A stretch of DNA of 36,388 nucleotides, from the NCBI GenBank assembly GCA_033810155.1, contig JAPXKJ010000009.1:1-36388 (forward strand), read 5' to 3'. Below are positions 23,660 through 31,719 of this stretch, piece by piece. This stretch comes from UBA3907 sp033810155 (GTDB lineage Bacteria; Bacillota; Sulfobacillia; Fermentithermobacillales; Fermentithermobacillaceae). The notes below the pieces were generated by a model. The model was not told where the DNA came from, did no database searches, and worked only from the letters and a program-made list of their open reading frames with translations. Both the position numbers and the translations under genes were made by a program. How positions within the stretch are numbered: position 1 is the stretch's first letter; every line of letters starts with the position of its first letter.

Positions 23660-24433
23660 CTACCAGTTCAATATGGAGTTTAGAACTTCCAGACCACCGA
23701 AGGTTTTAAGTACCGCTCCCAAAACCAAAAGGCCTGCCACGAAAAACTTCGCCCAGTCTTCGGCAACTATGGTAGCAATCCTCACTGGGTCTTTGGTAAG
23801 GTACGCTGCAGCGGCATATATCTCTTCACCTATGAGCGCATAGTCGCATGCTGCTACGAAAAAAGGTATTTGGGTGATTGCGGCGGTTCCGCCTACTTGA
23901 ATGGCGCCTGCTTGGTTGCCTGCTTCGGCATACATAAGAGCGTCAAATGCGAAGTCGCCGATCATTATGTTTGTAGCCACTTGTTCTTTAAACATAAGAG
24001 CGATTATGCCTAATGCATAACCATAGTAGTGGTCTGAAAACCACCGGACGTCATCTGGTCGATAGTTCTCAGACTTTCCCTCGGATGCGTATGCTTGCTT
24101 TACGATTTCCTGAATTACAGGATAGACACCAGAATATGGTACGCATACGATTAGACGTGTATCGTATCTAGCTGTCATCTTTGCGACCTCTGAGAGGACC
24201 GCCATAGAGGCCAGGAGCTGTGGCTGGTCGAAACCGCCTGCGCCAGGCAGATAAAACACAGGTCGATCCATTTCCGTCGCCCTGCCGACACCTTCTTCTA
24301 TGGCATCTAGTCCCGGAATCCTACGTATGTTCCACATCGCACCCTTTTTCTTTGTTTTTCCCATGATGTAGACTACACAAACGATAAGACTCAGGATGAA
24401 CAGAAGATCAAATCCCATTCCCTCGTTCAACAA
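23660..24433 (-). CDS. DUF6754-type membrane protein, B cassette gene 1
   Basis: Paralogue of 18421-19239. The start is TTG at 24433 behind GGAGGTG. An N-terminal helix (FDLLFILSLIVCVVYIMG) is followed by RRIPGLDAIEEGVGRATEMD, the DUF6754-like signature. Then come YDTRLIVCVPYSGVYP, YRPDDVRWFSDHYYGYALG, EAGNQAGAIQVGGTAAITQI, PFFVAACDYALIGEEIYAA and a C-terminal helix. It is transcribed divergently from the glycyl radical activase-hypD operon across 207 bases that hold repeated TGTCTGA motifs. That arrangement suggests common control of the B membrane complex and hydroxyproline use. Its biochemical role is unknown. Confidence 0.85.
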   Translation of the reverse strand: MLNEGMGFDLLFILSLIVCVVYIMGKTKKKGAMWNIRRIPGLDAIEEGVGRATEMDRPVFYLPGAGGFDQPQLLASMAVLSEVAKMTARYDTRLIVCVPYSGVYPVIQEIVKQAYASEGKSENYRPDDVRWFSDHYYGYALGIIALMFKEQVATNIMIGDFAFDALMYAEAGNQAGAIQVGGTAAITQIPFFVAACDYALIGEEIYAAAAYLTKDPVRIATIVAEDWAKFFVAGLLVLGAVLKTFGGLEVLNSILNW

Positions 24434-24460
24434 TGCTTTTCACCTCCAATATGTAGTAGA

Positions 24461-24483
24461 TGATGTCTGATGTCTGATTATCA
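24461..24483. promoter_or_regulatory. Candidate regulator binding repeats upstream of the B cassette
   Basis: TGATGTCTGA at 24461-24470 is followed directly by TGTCTGATTA at 24471-24480, giving two copies of TGTCTGAT in tandem. The 12-mer TGTCTGATGTCT (24464-24475) occurs again as its exact reverse complement at 32941-32952 upstream of the DUF885 gene. This is in the leader of B gene 1, about 30-50 bases before its start. The GntR/FCD protein encoded at 28133-28852 is the obvious candidate binder. Confidence 0.5.
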
Positions 24484-24549
24484 TTCTACAAAGCCTGTAA
24501 TTATTCCTGCTCTTCACAATCTCCAATGAGGGGAAATTGAAACACAGGG

Positions 24550-24590
24550 TTGAAATAGGACGACAAGAGTGTCATGATAGATGTCAGACA
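24550..24590 (+). promoter_or_regulatory. Candidate promoter and overlapping operator for the activase-hypD operon
   Basis: TTGAAA (24550-24555) and CATGAT (24573-24578) are 17 bases apart. The palindromic TGTCAGACA at 24582-24590 then falls on the predicted transcription start, as expected for a repressor site. A second related word, CAGACATTT, lies at 24600-24608. If this is right, the ATG at 24581 is not translated. Confidence 0.4.
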
Positions 24591-24640
24591 ACATGCTAAC
24601 AGACATTTCTAATGTTGAAGTTCAAATGGTAGGCGATCAA

Positions 24641-25597
24641 ATGCAGAAAGGAACTATCTTCAATATCCAAAAGTTTTCGGTTCACGATGGTCCAGGGATA
24701 CGCACCACCGTATTCCTCAAGGGCTGTCCTTTGAGGTGCAAATGGTGTCACAACCCCGAAGGGCAGTTGATGGCAAAAGAGCTGGTCACGTACGATTCAA
24801 GATGCGTCAAATGTGGTCTTTGTATAAGGGTTTGTCCCCAGGATGCCATATGTTTTGTACATGCGGATTCTGGGCTACGTGTAGAAGAAGGGGTTTTGGA
24901 TCTAGGGTCAGAGGACTTAGCGGTCGTAACAGACACAAAGAGGTGTACTGCGTGCGGAGATTGCGTTTCCGTATGTGCTTCGGGCGCACGAGAAATCGCA
25001 GGTAAAGAAGTATCATCCGATTACGTTCTTAATGAAGTTATGAAAGATCGGATTTTTTACGAGCAGTCAGGGGGAGGCGTTACTTTTTCAGGTGGAGAGC
25101 CCTTTATGCAGTCTGCGTTTCTTCTGGAGTTGTGCGAAATGTGCAAACAGGAAGACATCAACGTAGCAGTAGATACATCAGGGTATGCACCTTGGAAGCA
25201 AATTGAGGATATAGTGCCTTATGTGGATATGTTTCTCTATGACGTAAAAATCATGGATCCCAAGAAGCATGTGGAGTATACAGGAGTTTCAAATTCTTTG
25301 ATCCTTGAGAACTTAAAAAAACTGTCCGAGATTCACAAAAGGGTCATTGCGAGAATCCCAATCATTCCAGGGATAAATGATGACTTTGAGACCATTAGAG
25401 ATATAGGAGAATGCTTGTCTCAGATAAATGTCAAGCAAGCGCATATACTTCCTTACCACAATATTGGAATAGATAAGTATAGAAGGTTAGGGAAAACATA
25501 TGAGTTGTCCTTTGTTCCCGAGCCAAAAGATGAGGACATGTTGAGTATCAAATTAGACCTTGAGCGCTTTGGACTAAATGTGAAAATAGGGGGATAG
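24641..25597 (+). CDS. Glycyl radical enzyme activating protein (radical SAM)
   Basis: Radical SAM activase that installs the glycyl radical on the dehydratase encoded next. It has KGTIFNIQKFSVHDGPGIRT followed by the CX3CX2C cluster motif GCPLRCKWC. A two-cluster ferredoxin insert follows, CVKCGLCIRVCPQDAIC and CTACGDCVSVC, as in the PflA-like class II activases. SGGGVTFSGGEPFMQ is the SAM-binding GGE motif region, and VDTSGYAPW and LPYHNIG come later. I prefer the ATG at 24641 (MQKGTIF), because the family starts near KGxIFNIQ and a TAGGCG lies upstream; in-frame ATGs at 24581 and 24593 would add up to 20 residues and overlap the predicted operator. The stop is 3 bases before the dehydratase gene, marking one operon. 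Confidence 0.93.
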   Translation: MQKGTIFNIQKFSVHDGPGIRTTVFLKGCPLRCKWCHNPEGQLMAKELVTYDSRCVKCGLCIRVCPQDAICFVHADSGLRVEEGVLDLGSEDLAVVTDTKRCTACGDCVSVCASGAREIAGKEVSSDYVLNEVMKDRIFYEQSGGGVTFSGGEPFMQSAFLLELCEMCKQEDINVAVDTSGYAPWKQIEDIVPYVDMFLYDVKIMDPKKHVEYTGVSNSLILENLKKLSEIHKRVIARIPIIPGINDDFETIRDIGECLSQINVKQAHILPYHNIGIDKYRRLGKTYELSFVPEPKDEDMLSIKLDLERFGLNVKIGG

Positions 25598-25600
25598 AAC

Positions 25601-27961
25601 GTGAAAGACAGAGTTACCAGATTAAGAGCCTCAAGTTTGGATACCGTGCCAAGTCTTTCTATCGAAAGAGCGCGGCTAGTAACTGAGGCCTACAAAGAGC
25701 ATGAGGGGAAAGTGCCTATTCCGGTTTTGAGGGCGCTTACCTTCAAAAAACTCATGGAAGAAAAAGAGATCTTTATAGGTGATGACGAGCTTATAGTCGG
25801 TGAAAGGGGTAGTTCTCCAAAAGCTACACCTACTTTTCCTGAACTTTGCTGCCATAGTGTAGAGGATTTTGATGTCATAAACAGCAGAGAAAAAACTTTC
25901 TTCACTGTGAACGCCCATGCGAGGGAAGTCCAGGAAAAAGAGATTATCCCGTTCTGGCAAGAGCGGGCAATGAGGCATAGGATTTTCGAAGAAATGACCC
26001 CAGAATGGATAGACTGCTACGAAGCCGGCATCTTTACAGAGTTCATGGAACAACGTGCCCCCGGGCATACTGTCGCTGACGGTAAGATCTACACCAAGGG
26101 GTTCTTGGATTTCAAGAAAGACATAAGTGCAGCTATAGATGCACTGGATTTTCTTGGTGACCCACATGCCTGTGACAAGAAAGATGAGCTCATAGCTATG
26201 GACATCTCGTGCGATGCGATAATCACCTATGCAAAACGGCACGCGGAAAAAGCTCTTGAACTTGCCGAAAGGGAAATAGACCCTAAGAGAAAAGAGGAAC
26301 TCCTTGAGATTTCCCGCGTGTGTGCTCATGTTCCTGCGAATGCCCCAAGGACGTTTCGCGAAGCTCTGCAGATGTATTGGTTTGTGCATGTAGGTGTCAT
26401 AACGGAACTTAACACCTGGGACTCATTTAATCCTGGCAGACTTGACCAGCACCTTTACCCATTTTACAAAAAGGAACTTGCTGAAGGCACTTTAACGAAA
26501 GAAGATGCTAAAGAGCTGCTTGAGTGTTTCTGGGTAAAGTTCAACAACCAGCCTGCTCCACCTAAAGTAGGTATAACTCTGCAAGAAAGCGGTACCTATA
26601 CCGATTTTGCGAATATAAATAACGGTGGACTGACTGCACAGGGATATGACGGGGTCAATGAGGTGACGTACCTGATCCTTGACGTAATCGATGAGATGAG
26701 GTTGCTGCAACCTAGCACGAATATACAACTGAGTCAAAAGAGTCCTGACAGGTTCCTAAAGCGCGCCTTGGAGATAGTGCGGCAAGGCTGGGGTCAACCG
26801 TCTATTTTCAACGCAGACGTTGTAGTTCAAGAAATGTTAAGACAGGGTAAATCCATAGAAGACGCTAGGACTGGCGGTACAAGTGGATGCGTGGAAACTG
26901 GCTGTTTCGGCAGAGAAGCGTATATTCTGACAGGCTACTTCAACCTTCCTAAGATACTTGAGATCACGCTAAATAATGGCATGGATCCTAGGACAGGCAA
27001 GAAAATCGGGATTGAAACCGGAGATCCAAGGGCCTTCCAGTCTTTTGAAGACCTCATGGTTGCTTTCCAAAAGCAGATGAACTACTTCCTGGATGTAAAG
27101 ATAAAAGGGAACAACGTGATCGAAACCCTCTACGCAAAGTACATGCCTTGCCCGTTCTTGTCCACGATAGTGAGCGATTGCATACAAGAAGGCAGAGATT
27201 ACAATGCCGGGGGCGCCAGATACAATTCTAGGTATATCCAAGGAGTTGGCATTGGGTCGATCACTGACAGTCTTGCATCCATTAAAACCCATGTCTTTGA
27301 CGAGAAATCTGTTTCTATGGATGCGCTTTTAGAGGCACTAAGAGAAAACTTTGAAGGCTATGAGCTTTTAAGGCACAGATTTTTGAACCATACGCCTAAA
27401 TATGGCAATGATGACGATAGGGCAGACCAAATCATGGTGCAGGTGTTCAACATGTTCTTCGATAGCGTTGATGGACGGCCTACCCCTACCGGTTCTTCAT
27501 ACAGGATCAATATGCTTCCTACTACTTGTCACGTGTATTTTGGTTCTGTGACAGGTGCTACGCCTGATGGAAGGCTTTCTGGCGAGCCTCTTTCGGAAGG
27601 GATTTCCCCCGTCCAAGGAGCGGATAGGGATGGTCCTACGGCGGTCATAAAATCATGCAGCAAAATGGACCATGTAAAAACAGGGGGTACGTTGCTTAAT
27701 CAGAAGTTCACGCCTAGGCTTTTGGAAGGAAAAGAAGGTATCGACAATCTCGCCCATCTGGTCAGGGCGTATTTTGCCTTGGGAGGGCATCATATTCAGT
27801 TCAACGTGGTTAGTGCGGATATGCTCAGAGACGCGCAGAAAAACCCTGATAAATACCGAGACTTGATAGTTCGGGTTGCAGGGTACAGTGATTACTTCTG
27901 CGATCTGACGAAAGCGCTTCAAGATGAGATAATCTCTCGAACTGAACATTCAAGTTTCTAG
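25601..27961 (+). CDS. hypD: Glycyl radical dehydratase, likely trans-4-hydroxy-L-proline dehydratase
   Basis: Oxygen-sensitive enzyme of the pyruvate formate-lyase-like superfamily. HypD removes water from trans-4-hydroxy-L-proline to give pyrroline-5-carboxylate. The thiyl residue is Cys430 with Glu432 two residues on (GTSGCVETGCFGREAYI), and the radical Gly761 is in RVAGYSDYF. His156 (RAPGHTV) and Asp274 (NTWDSFNPGR) sit where Clostridioides difficile HypD has His160 and Asp278, with the same offset of four as Cys434/Glu436. The whole chain recalls HypD from end to end (ERARLVTEAYKEHEGKVPIP; PPKVGITLQESGTYTDFANI). Length is 786 residues against 789. It starts GTG at 25601, 3 bases after the activase. 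Other dehydratases of the superfamily lack this pattern, so I favour HypD strongly. Confidence 0.9.
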   Translation: MKDRVTRLRASSLDTVPSLSIERARLVTEAYKEHEGKVPIPVLRALTFKKLMEEKEIFIGDDELIVGERGSSPKATPTFPELCCHSVEDFDVINSREKTFFTVNAHAREVQEKEIIPFWQERAMRHRIFEEMTPEWIDCYEAGIFTEFMEQRAPGHTVADGKIYTKGFLDFKKDISAAIDALDFLGDPHACDKKDELIAMDISCDAIITYAKRHAEKALELAEREIDPKRKEELLEISRVCAHVPANAPRTFREALQMYWFVHVGVITELNTWDSFNPGRLDQHLYPFYKKELAEGTLTKEDAKELLECFWVKFNNQPAPPKVGITLQESGTYTDFANINNGGLTAQGYDGVNEVTYLILDVIDEMRLLQPSTNIQLSQKSPDRFLKRALEIVRQGWGQPSIFNADVVVQEMLRQGKSIEDARTGGTSGCVETGCFGREAYILTGYFNLPKILEITLNNGMDPRTGKKIGIETGDPRAFQSFEDLMVAFQKQMNYFLDVKIKGNNVIETLYAKYMPCPFLSTIVSDCIQEGRDYNAGGARYNSRYIQGVGIGSITDSLASIKTHVFDEKSVSMDALLEALRENFEGYELLRHRFLNHTPKYGNDDDRADQIMVQVFNMFFDSVDGRPTPTGSSYRINMLPTTCHVYFGSVTGATPDGRLSGEPLSEGISPVQGADRDGPTAVIKSCSKMDHVKTGGTLLNQKFTPRLLEGKEGIDNLAHLVRAYFALGGHHIQFNVVSADMLRDAQKNPDKYRDLIVRVAGYSDYFCDLTKALQDEIISRTEHSSF

Positions 27962-27998
27962 TCTGTGTGACAGATCGACCTCTGGTTGATCGCTATTA

Positions 27999-28040
27999 AG
28001 AGCCTTCCATATGAGACTTCTGGTCTTGGCGGAAGGCTCT
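27999..28040 (+). terminator. Hairpin after hypD
   Basis: AGAGCCTTCC (27999-28008) pairs perfectly with GGAAGGCTCT (28031-28040) across a 22-base loop, 38 bases past the hypD stop. There is only a weak T content downstream (AGTCTTGGG). A second imperfect hairpin, GATCGACC/GGTTGATC at 27973-27991, precedes it. Together they probably end the activase-hypD message. Confidence 0.55.
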
Positions 28041-28087
28041 AGTCTTGGGATACACCTTGCAGGTTAACCAGAGCGTAGGCAGAACTT

Positions 28088-28135
28088 AAATGTCTGACGG
28101 TTGCGAAAACACATATCAGGGGGAGGAGACATTTG
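28088..28135 (+). promoter_or_regulatory. Inverted repeat around the gntR leader with the shared TGTCTGA word
   Basis: AAATGTCT at 28088-28095 and AGACATTT at 28127-28134 are perfect 8-base inverted copies, spanning the ribosome binding site and reaching the TTG start. The first arm continues as TGTCTGAC, the same word found upstream of the B cassette and the DUF885 gene. It could be an autoregulatory operator pair or an RNA stem that hides the ribosome binding site. Confidence 0.4.
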
Positions 28136-28852
28136 ATAGATAATTTGAGTCCGTTGAGGAAGCCAAATAAGATCACGGAGATAATCACAGATAAGATACG
28201 ACAGATGATCGAAGAAGGCATGCTTAAGCCGGGGGATAAACTTCCAACGGAAAAGGAACTGTGCGAGGGATTTGGAGTAGGGCGTTCGTCTGTTAGGGAA
28301 GCGCTACAAGGTCTCGAGTACATGGGGCTAATCGAATCGAGACCAGGGGTAGGCCGTTTTTTGTCATCGGATTCCGATGTTCTTCTTAGATCCGAAAATT
28401 GGAGGTTCACTTTGGACAAGGCTTCAGCCTTTGAACTTATGGAGGCAAGGCGCATACTGGAAGTTAGTGCTGCCGAGTTGGCCGCCGAAAGAGCTTCAGA
28501 TGAAGTAATTAAGAAACTCAAGGAACTTTTGGACGTAATGGGAGAAGTCATGGATAGTGACATGGATCTGTTTTTTGATAAAGAACTGCAATTTCACCTT
28601 ACTCTTGCAGGCGCCTGTCAAAACAGCGTCTTGGTAGACCTCATTAACGGAGTGATACACCGAGTCACAAAAGATAGTGAGAGATTCTTAAGGACGTTGC
28701 CGTACACCTTTTCCCGGACCGTTGAGCAGTTCCAAACCATAGTCCGCGCACTTGAAGAAGGTGACCCGGTCCTTTCAGGACAGAAGATGGATGAACACCT
28801 GGATTTGGTCAGATATGCCTTGGGCAAGGGCGAAGAAGGCGTAAGCGAATAA
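28133..28852 (+). CDS. GntR family transcriptional regulator, FadR subfamily (FCD domain)
   Basis: Ligand-responsive DNA-binding protein. The N-terminal winged helix reads ITDKIRQMIEEGMLKPGDKL, PTEKELCEGFGVGRSSVREA and LQGLEYMGLIESRPGVGRFL, the classic GntR pattern. The C-terminal domain (from about residue 95) is all-helical and FCD-like, with FELMEARRILEVSAAELAAE, FDKELQFHLTLAGACQNSVL and MDEHLDLVRYALGKG; the histidines in FHLTLA and EHLDL fit the metal/ligand site of FCD proteins. Start TTG at 28133 follows GGGGGAGGAG. It lies between hypD and the racemase-dehydrogenase genes, so it probably senses a hydroxyproline- or proline-derived acid. A repeated TGTCTGA word marks likely targets. Confidence 0.92.
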   Translation: MIDNLSPLRKPNKITEIITDKIRQMIEEGMLKPGDKLPTEKELCEGFGVGRSSVREALQGLEYMGLIESRPGVGRFLSSDSDVLLRSENWRFTLDKASAFELMEARRILEVSAAELAAERASDEVIKKLKELLDVMGEVMDSDMDLFFDKELQFHLTLAGACQNSVLVDLINGVIHRVTKDSERFLRTLPYTFSRTVEQFQTIVRALEEGDPVLSGQKMDEHLDLVRYALGKGEEGVSE

Positions 28853-28878
28853 TCCGGGTTCTCTAAAGGAGGCTTGCA

Positions 28879-29883
28879 ATGAAGTTTTCTAAGATGATTA
28901 CCGCGATAGATACGCATACATGCGGTGAGCCCACTCGGATTGTAACTGGCGGAATTGGCCCTATTCCCGGAAGTACGGTCTCTGAAAAGATGCTTTACTT
29001 TAGAGAAAACATGGACTCTTTGCGCACCATGCTAATGCATGAGCCAAGGGGACACAGCGTCATGTCGGGGGCGATACTGACTGAGCCGTGCCATCGCGAT
29101 GCTGATATTGGAGTTATATATCTAGAAACAGGCGGTTATCTTCCCATGTGTGGGCATGATACTATTGGCGTGTGCACAGCCCTTGTAGAAATGGGAATGG
29201 TGAATGTTTCAGAACCTGTGACATCTATAACTTTGGAGACTCCTGCGGGGTTAGTCCGGGCAAAGGTCAAGGTGAAAGACGGCTCCGCAGAATCTGTGAC
29301 TTTTAAGAATACTGAGTCTTTTGTGTATAAGAAAGGGCTATGCGTTCACATAGACGGTATTGGAAACGTAGTCTTGGACATAGCGTATGGCGGGAACTTC
29401 TACGCAATAGTGGATGCCGGAGATGTTGGGATCAAGATATCGCCTGAGTATTCCGCTGAGATAAAAAGGATTGGCAGCGAGATTAAGAAACGTGTGAACC
29501 AAGAGATTGAAGTAGTACATCCCGAGAAACCCTTTATCAGACAGGTTACCCATGTGTGCTTTAGCGAAAGGATGTACACGCCTCGGTTTGGCCGAAAGAA
29601 TGCGGTGGTCATAACTAACGGTGATATAGATAGGTCGCCATGCGGGACCGGCACATGTGCAGTGCTCTCTAAGATGTACTCTGAAAAAGAGATCAAGAAA
29701 GGGGACGTTTTTCTCAGCGAGAGTATAATTGGCACAAGGTTTTTTGCGTCAGTTGTCGAAGAAGCTTTGATAGGTACTATCCCTGGAGTTTTATGCGAAG
29801 TGGAAGGCAGGGCTTTCATTACAGGTTTTCATACGTTTGTAGTAGATCCGCAAGATTCCTTGCGGGATGGATTCATGCTCTAA
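28879..29883 (+). CDS. Proline racemase family enzyme, likely 4-hydroxyproline 2-epimerase or proline racemase
   Basis: Cofactor-independent racemase/epimerase using two cysteines: Cys91 in YLPMCGHDTIG and Cys255 in DRSPCGTGTCA, both present, which excludes the dehydratase variants of the family that lack one. The N-terminus AIDTHTCGEPTRIVTGGI and the run MLMHEPRGHSVMSGA are family landmarks, and the length of 334 is normal. The following genes encode a dehydrogenase typical of D-hydroxyproline or D-proline oxidation, so the enzyme most likely makes the D-epimer for it. The substrate-specificity loop (TESFVYKKGLCVHIDGIG) resembles proline racemase as much as the epimerase, so I leave the choice open. 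The gene begins 26 bases after gntR and has AAAGGAGG at good spacing. Confidence 0.88.
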   Translation: MKFSKMITAIDTHTCGEPTRIVTGGIGPIPGSTVSEKMLYFRENMDSLRTMLMHEPRGHSVMSGAILTEPCHRDADIGVIYLETGGYLPMCGHDTIGVCTALVEMGMVNVSEPVTSITLETPAGLVRAKVKVKDGSAESVTFKNTESFVYKKGLCVHIDGIGNVVLDIAYGGNFYAIVDAGDVGIKISPEYSAEIKRIGSEIKKRVNQEIEVVHPEKPFIRQVTHVCFSERMYTPRFGRKNAVVITNGDIDRSPCGTGTCAVLSKMYSEKEIKKGDVFLSESIIGTRFFASVVEEALIGTIPGVLCEVEGRAFITGFHTFVVDPQDSLRDGFML

Positions 29884-29924
29884 GAGGTTCAAGGCTATCT
29901 GAAGTACGGAGAAAGGGATGAAAC

Positions 29925-30230
29925 ATGCGAGTAATATCCCATCCTGTGCTTGAAGACATGCAAGACGCTAAATGGGTAGAGATTACCGTAGATGGTAGGA
30001 AAATCGTGGCGCGGCAAGGGGAGAGCATCGCGGCCGCTCTTATGGCGGAAGGCATAAGGACGATGAGGTATACACCAGTAAAGTCCGAGCCCAGAGGAGT
30101 GTTCTGCGGGATCGGACAATGTAGTGACTGCATGGTCACGGTAAATAACGTTCCAAATATCAGAGCGTGTATTACCCCGGTTGAAGAGGGCATGGTAGTG
30201 GAAACCGGAACAGTTCAGCATCGAGGTTAG
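29925..30230 (+). CDS. [2Fe-2S] ferredoxin-like subunit of an amino acid dehydrogenase
   Basis: Small electron-transfer subunit of the HcnA/gamma-subunit type found in hydrogen cyanide synthases, opine/octopine oxidases, and D-hydroxyproline and L-proline dehydrogenases. It reads ITVDGRKIVARQGESIAAAL, RYTPVKSEPRGVFCGIGQCSDCMVTV and IRACITPVEEGM; the cysteine set CxxxxxCxxC plus a later Cys holds the plant-type [2Fe-2S] cluster. At 101 residues it is the standard length. It is followed after 4 bases by the FAD/NAD-type subunit. Confidence 0.9.
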   Translation: MRVISHPVLEDMQDAKWVEITVDGRKIVARQGESIAAALMAEGIRTMRYTPVKSEPRGVFCGIGQCSDCMVTVNNVPNIRACITPVEEGMVVETGTVQHRG

Positions 30231-30234
30231 AGAG

Positions 30235-31377
30235 ATGTTTCATCAGGTCGATGTTTGCGTAGTCGGTTCGGGCCCTTCCGGTCTTGGGGCTGCAATAGAA
30301 TGCGCGAGGTACGGTCTTAACGTCATCGTTTTGGATTCCAATCTTCAAGCAGGCGGTCAATTGAACAAGCAAATCCACAAGTTTTTCGGTTCTAACGCTC
30401 ACAGAGCGGGTACAAGGGGAATTCTGATAGCCCAAGAGCTTTTGGAGGAAGCCCTAAGTCTCGGCGTTAGGGTATGGCTCGACTCCGAAGTATATTCTGT
30501 TTCAAACGATCTGTCCCTTCAGATACTAAAAGGCGTAAGAGCTTCCAAAGTAACGGCTGACCGCGCCGCGCATCCTTATACCATTATGTGCAGATACCTG
30601 GTCATAGCAACAGGAGCTTCAGAAAAACCGGCAATGTTCCCCGGTTGGACTCTTCCGGGGGTTATGAGCGCGGGGGCTGTTCAAACCATGATGAACTTGG
30701 AAAGGGTTTTGCCAGGAAGGAATTTCATCGTTGTAGGCGGAGGGAATGTTGGGCTCATAGTTGCCTATCAACTTCTGCAGGCAGGGGCTCAAGTTTCATG
30801 TGTTGTTGAATCTGCTAAAGAGATAGGCGGATATGCCGTGCATGCTGCCAAACTAAGGAGATGTGGAGTTCCCATTCTGACTGAAACCACTGTAATACGA
30901 GTTTTGGGCATAGACCAGGTAGAAGCAGCAGAAATAGGCAGGATTGGTGCCGATTCGAACAGGAAAGACTCCGATAGGCAAAGGATTTGTGTAGATACGG
31001 TGTGTATGGCAGTGGGCCTTAAACCGTATGCCAGGCTTGCTTCTTTAGCAGGGTGTGCGTTTGGGTATTACCCTCAACTCGGTGGTTGGGTTCCTCTGCA
31101 CGACGAGTACATGATGACTACAAAACAAAACATATATGTGGTCGGTGATGCCGCCGGTATTGAAGAAGGAGGAATAGCTGAGGATGAGGGTCGTCTAGCT
31201 GGTCTTGACATAGTTTTTAGGGAAAACCCTTGGGAAAGAAACGTTGATTTAAATCGTAACAGGGTGAGAGAAAGACTATGGGAAAATAGATCCGGAAAGT
31301 GTATGCGTGATAAAGGCGATGCCAAACGAGATATGATATCCCGTTGGCACGATATGTCCGATTCATCGGGATCCTGA
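30235..31377 (+). CDS. FAD-dependent alpha subunit of an amino acid dehydrogenase (HcnB/HypDH alpha-like)
   Basis: Flavoprotein of the pyridine nucleotide-disulfide oxidoreductase fold. It has an FAD motif CVVGSGPSGLGAAIECARYG, LQAGGQLNKQIHKFFG, a second dinucleotide motif VVGGGNVGLIVAYQLLQAG and a C-terminal NIYVVGDAAGIEEGGIAEDE. In HcnB and relatives the chain usually ends with a BFD-type [2Fe-2S] domain; here this domain is missing and is encoded by a separate gene (31444-31719). It starts ATG at 30235. The subunit probably passes electrons between the substrate-oxidising beta subunit and an acceptor. The exact substrate depends on the beta subunit. Confidence 0.88.
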   Translation: MFHQVDVCVVGSGPSGLGAAIECARYGLNVIVLDSNLQAGGQLNKQIHKFFGSNAHRAGTRGILIAQELLEEALSLGVRVWLDSEVYSVSNDLSLQILKGVRASKVTADRAAHPYTIMCRYLVIATGASEKPAMFPGWTLPGVMSAGAVQTMMNLERVLPGRNFIVVGGGNVGLIVAYQLLQAGAQVSCVVESAKEIGGYAVHAAKLRRCGVPILTETTVIRVLGIDQVEAAEIGRIGADSNRKDSDRQRICVDTVCMAVGLKPYARLASLAGCAFGYYPQLGGWVPLHDEYMMTTKQNIYVVGDAAGIEEGGIAEDEGRLAGLDIVFRENPWERNVDLNRNRVRERLWENRSGKCMRDKGDAKRDMISRWHDMSDSSGS

Positions 31378-31443
31378 GAAATATTTGGACATCCCTAGTA
31401 TGCCAGATTGCCCTTTTCTCATGGGAAAGGAGAGTTGTTTCAT

Positions 31444-31719
31444 TTGGATGATGATGTGGTCGTCTGCAGATGTGAAGAAGTGACCGTTGGGGATGTGAAA
31501 AAGGCAATAGCCGAGGGTGCGTTTGATATCGCTGGAGTAAAGCGTCGCACAAGAGCGGGAATGGGTATTTGCCAGGGTAGAACGTGTGAAGACCTAATCA
31601 GGCAGATTTTAGTTTCTGAACTTGGGATAGAACCCAAAGCGGTATTACCAGACAAGGTCAGGACACCTATATCCCCTGTTACTTTCGAGATCTTATCCGG
31701 TGGCACGGCCCATGAATAA
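31444..31719 (+). CDS. BFD-like [2Fe-2S] subunit (delta) of the amino acid dehydrogenase
   Basis: Bacterioferritin-associated-ferredoxin-like protein with four cysteines: VVCRCEEVTVGDVKKA and AGMGICQGRTCEDLIRQIL. In many HcnB-like alpha subunits this domain is the C-terminus of the same chain. I choose TTG at 31444 because AAGGAG lies 11 bases upstream; the TTG at 31408 would add residues that align with nothing. The start is in the same frame as the alpha gene but two stop codons lie between them, so it is a true separate gene. Its last 8 bases overlap the beta-subunit start at 31712 (20 bases if the GTG at 31700 is used). The four-subunit layout resembles archaeal L-proline dehydrogenase (alpha, beta, gamma, delta). 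Confidence 0.85.
   Translation: MDDDVVVCRCEEVTVGDVKKAIAEGAFDIAGVKRRTRAGMGICQGRTCEDLIRQILVSELGIEPKAVLPDKVRTPISPVTFEILSGGTAHE

Noticed and set aside
24461..24483. CRISPR or longer tandem repeat array at the TGTCTGAT repeats.
   Set aside because: Only two copies of 8 bases occur, without spacers or cas genes; an operator is more likely.
24581..24640. Using ATG 24581 as start of the radical activase.
   Set aside because: It overlaps the palindrome TGTCAGACA and the predicted transcription start, and the family's N-terminus begins near the ATG at 24641. It cannot be excluded without a transcript map.
25676..26389. Long minus-strand open frame (237 codons) opposite hypD.
   Set aside because: It is the antisense shadow of a highly conserved gene, has no plausible start signal and no recognisable family.
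30235..31719. Frameshift or single nonsense mutation splitting a fused alpha-BFD gene.
   Set aside because: Both parts are in the same frame but two stops lie between, and the second part has its own AAGGAG site; a real gene split is simpler.
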